A stretch of DNA of 64,000 nt from Lysinibacter cavernae (lineage in GTDB: Bacteria; Actinomycetota; Actinomycetes; Actinomycetales; Microbacteriaceae), in the NCBI RefSeq assembly GCF_011758565.1, contig NZ_JAAMOX010000001.1:310001-374000 (forward strand), written 5' to 3'. Of this stretch, positions 63,774 to 64,000 are shown one piece after another. A program made the position numbers and the translations under genes. The notes under the pieces were generated by a model. It was not told the DNA's origin. It was given only the letters and a program-made list of their open reading frames with translations, and did not search any database. Each line of letters opens with the position of its first letter. Positions within the stretch are counted from its first letter, which is position 1.

Positions 63774-64000
63774 TTGAACGAAGCCGCCGCCTCTGGCCCG
63801 AAGCACTCGCCGGGCCAAGAGGCGGCCTTGGCGCGCCAGGCATCGCTCGCCGGCGCGGCCACTGCCATCACCAAATGCATCCGGCCAGGCGCGACGGTGC
63901 TCATCGACGGGCGAAGCGGCTCAGGAAAAACAGAGTTTGCACGGAGCCTGGTTGCAGCTTTAATCGGCTCGACCCCGGTCGTGCTCGTGAGCATGGACGA
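63774..64000 (+). CDS. P-loop kinase (uridine kinase-like), partial at right edge
   Basis: An open frame from a TTG at 63774 to the window end, 75 residues seen. Walker A reads DGRSGSGKTEFA (the GRSGSGKT form of uridine-kinase-like and other small P-loop kinases), followed by VVLVSMDE at the edge, where the acidic residue matches the uridine-kinase SMD(D/E) strand. The first 45 residues are Ala-rich. No ribosome binding site is seen before the TTG, so the start is uncertain. Eight bases after the GerW-family stop. Confidence 0.6.
   Translation, partial: MNEAAASGPKHSPGQEAALARQASLAGAATAITKCIRPGATVLIDGRSGSGKTEFARSLVAALIGSTPVVLVSMD

Overview
The window looks like chromosomal DNA from an actinobacterium, most likely a member of the Microbacteriaceae or a close relative. 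The evidence is the gene order (smc-ftsY, ffh, rpsP-khpA-rimM-trmD, rplS-lepB-rnhB-DUF2469-yraN-comM-dprA-xerC, M23 peptidase-rpsB-tsf-pyrH-frr-cdsA), the L19, LigA and coiled-coil protein types, a GlgE-type glucan cluster, a Gln-tRNA/Asn-tRNA amidotransferase operon and fairly high GC (about 58-60% by eye). No organism name can be fixed from the sequence alone. Gene density is high, most boundaries are ATGA or TAATG overlaps or short gaps, and I see no rRNA, tRNA, CRISPR array, prophage or insertion sequence.

Layout. 1-9.9 kb: the start of a DNA-methyltransferase-like gene (cut by the left edge), chromosome condensation (smc), the SRP receptor (ftsY), lipoate synthesis (lipB-lipA, minus strand), the SRP GTPase (ffh) and a YbdK-type carboxylate-amine ligase. 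10.2-13.7 kb: ribosome and tRNA maturation block, a GNAT acetyltransferase and rplS. 14.1-20.9 kb: signal peptidase I, RNase HII, DUF2469, YraN, ComM, DprA and XerC. 21.1-26.6 kb: secreted M23 peptidase, S2, EF-Ts, UMP kinase, ribosome recycling factor and CDP-diglyceride synthase. 26.6-36.6 kb: envelope and growth genes: a four-motif DivIVA-domain protein, a secreted transglycosylase, a zinc-ribbon-like protein, a hydrolase, an AI-2E family permease, a 1010-residue Scy/FilP-like coiled coil, a membrane protein with an internal lipobox, and a thioredoxin-TPR protein. 36.7-43.1 kb: glgX, glgE and glgB. 43.1-53.1 kb: cysteine desulfurase, mnmA, ligA, gatCAB and two side genes. 53.2-57.5 kb: an ABC-2 exporter next to a NarL-type two-component system. 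57.6-64 kb: glutathione-peroxidase family protein, acyl-CoA ligase, two secreted proteins of lower GC, DNA polymerase IV, a GerW-family protein and the start of a P-loop kinase.

The cysteine desulfurase and MnmA form a natural pair (sulfur donor and tRNA 2-thiouridylase). GatCAB completes aminoacylation. SMC, XerC, the DivIVA-domain protein and the coiled coil all act on chromosome or cell-pole organisation. Ffh, FtsY and LepB cover the export route.

The least ordinary signals are: (1) a run of 52 gap-free 11-residue repeats in the coiled-coil protein, 19 consecutive ones ending in histidine; (2) two families of dispersed intergenic palindromes, each present twice; (3) TAGACT/TAGGCT-like -10 boxes 6-10 bases before many start codons, pointing to leaderless transcription; (4) a 14-codon leaderless mini-ORF fused by ATGA overlap to the cysteine desulfurase gene; (5) disordered inserts in several housekeeping enzymes; and (6) a strong excess of GGATGC/GCATCC. 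I found no defence system or other self-contained novel cluster.
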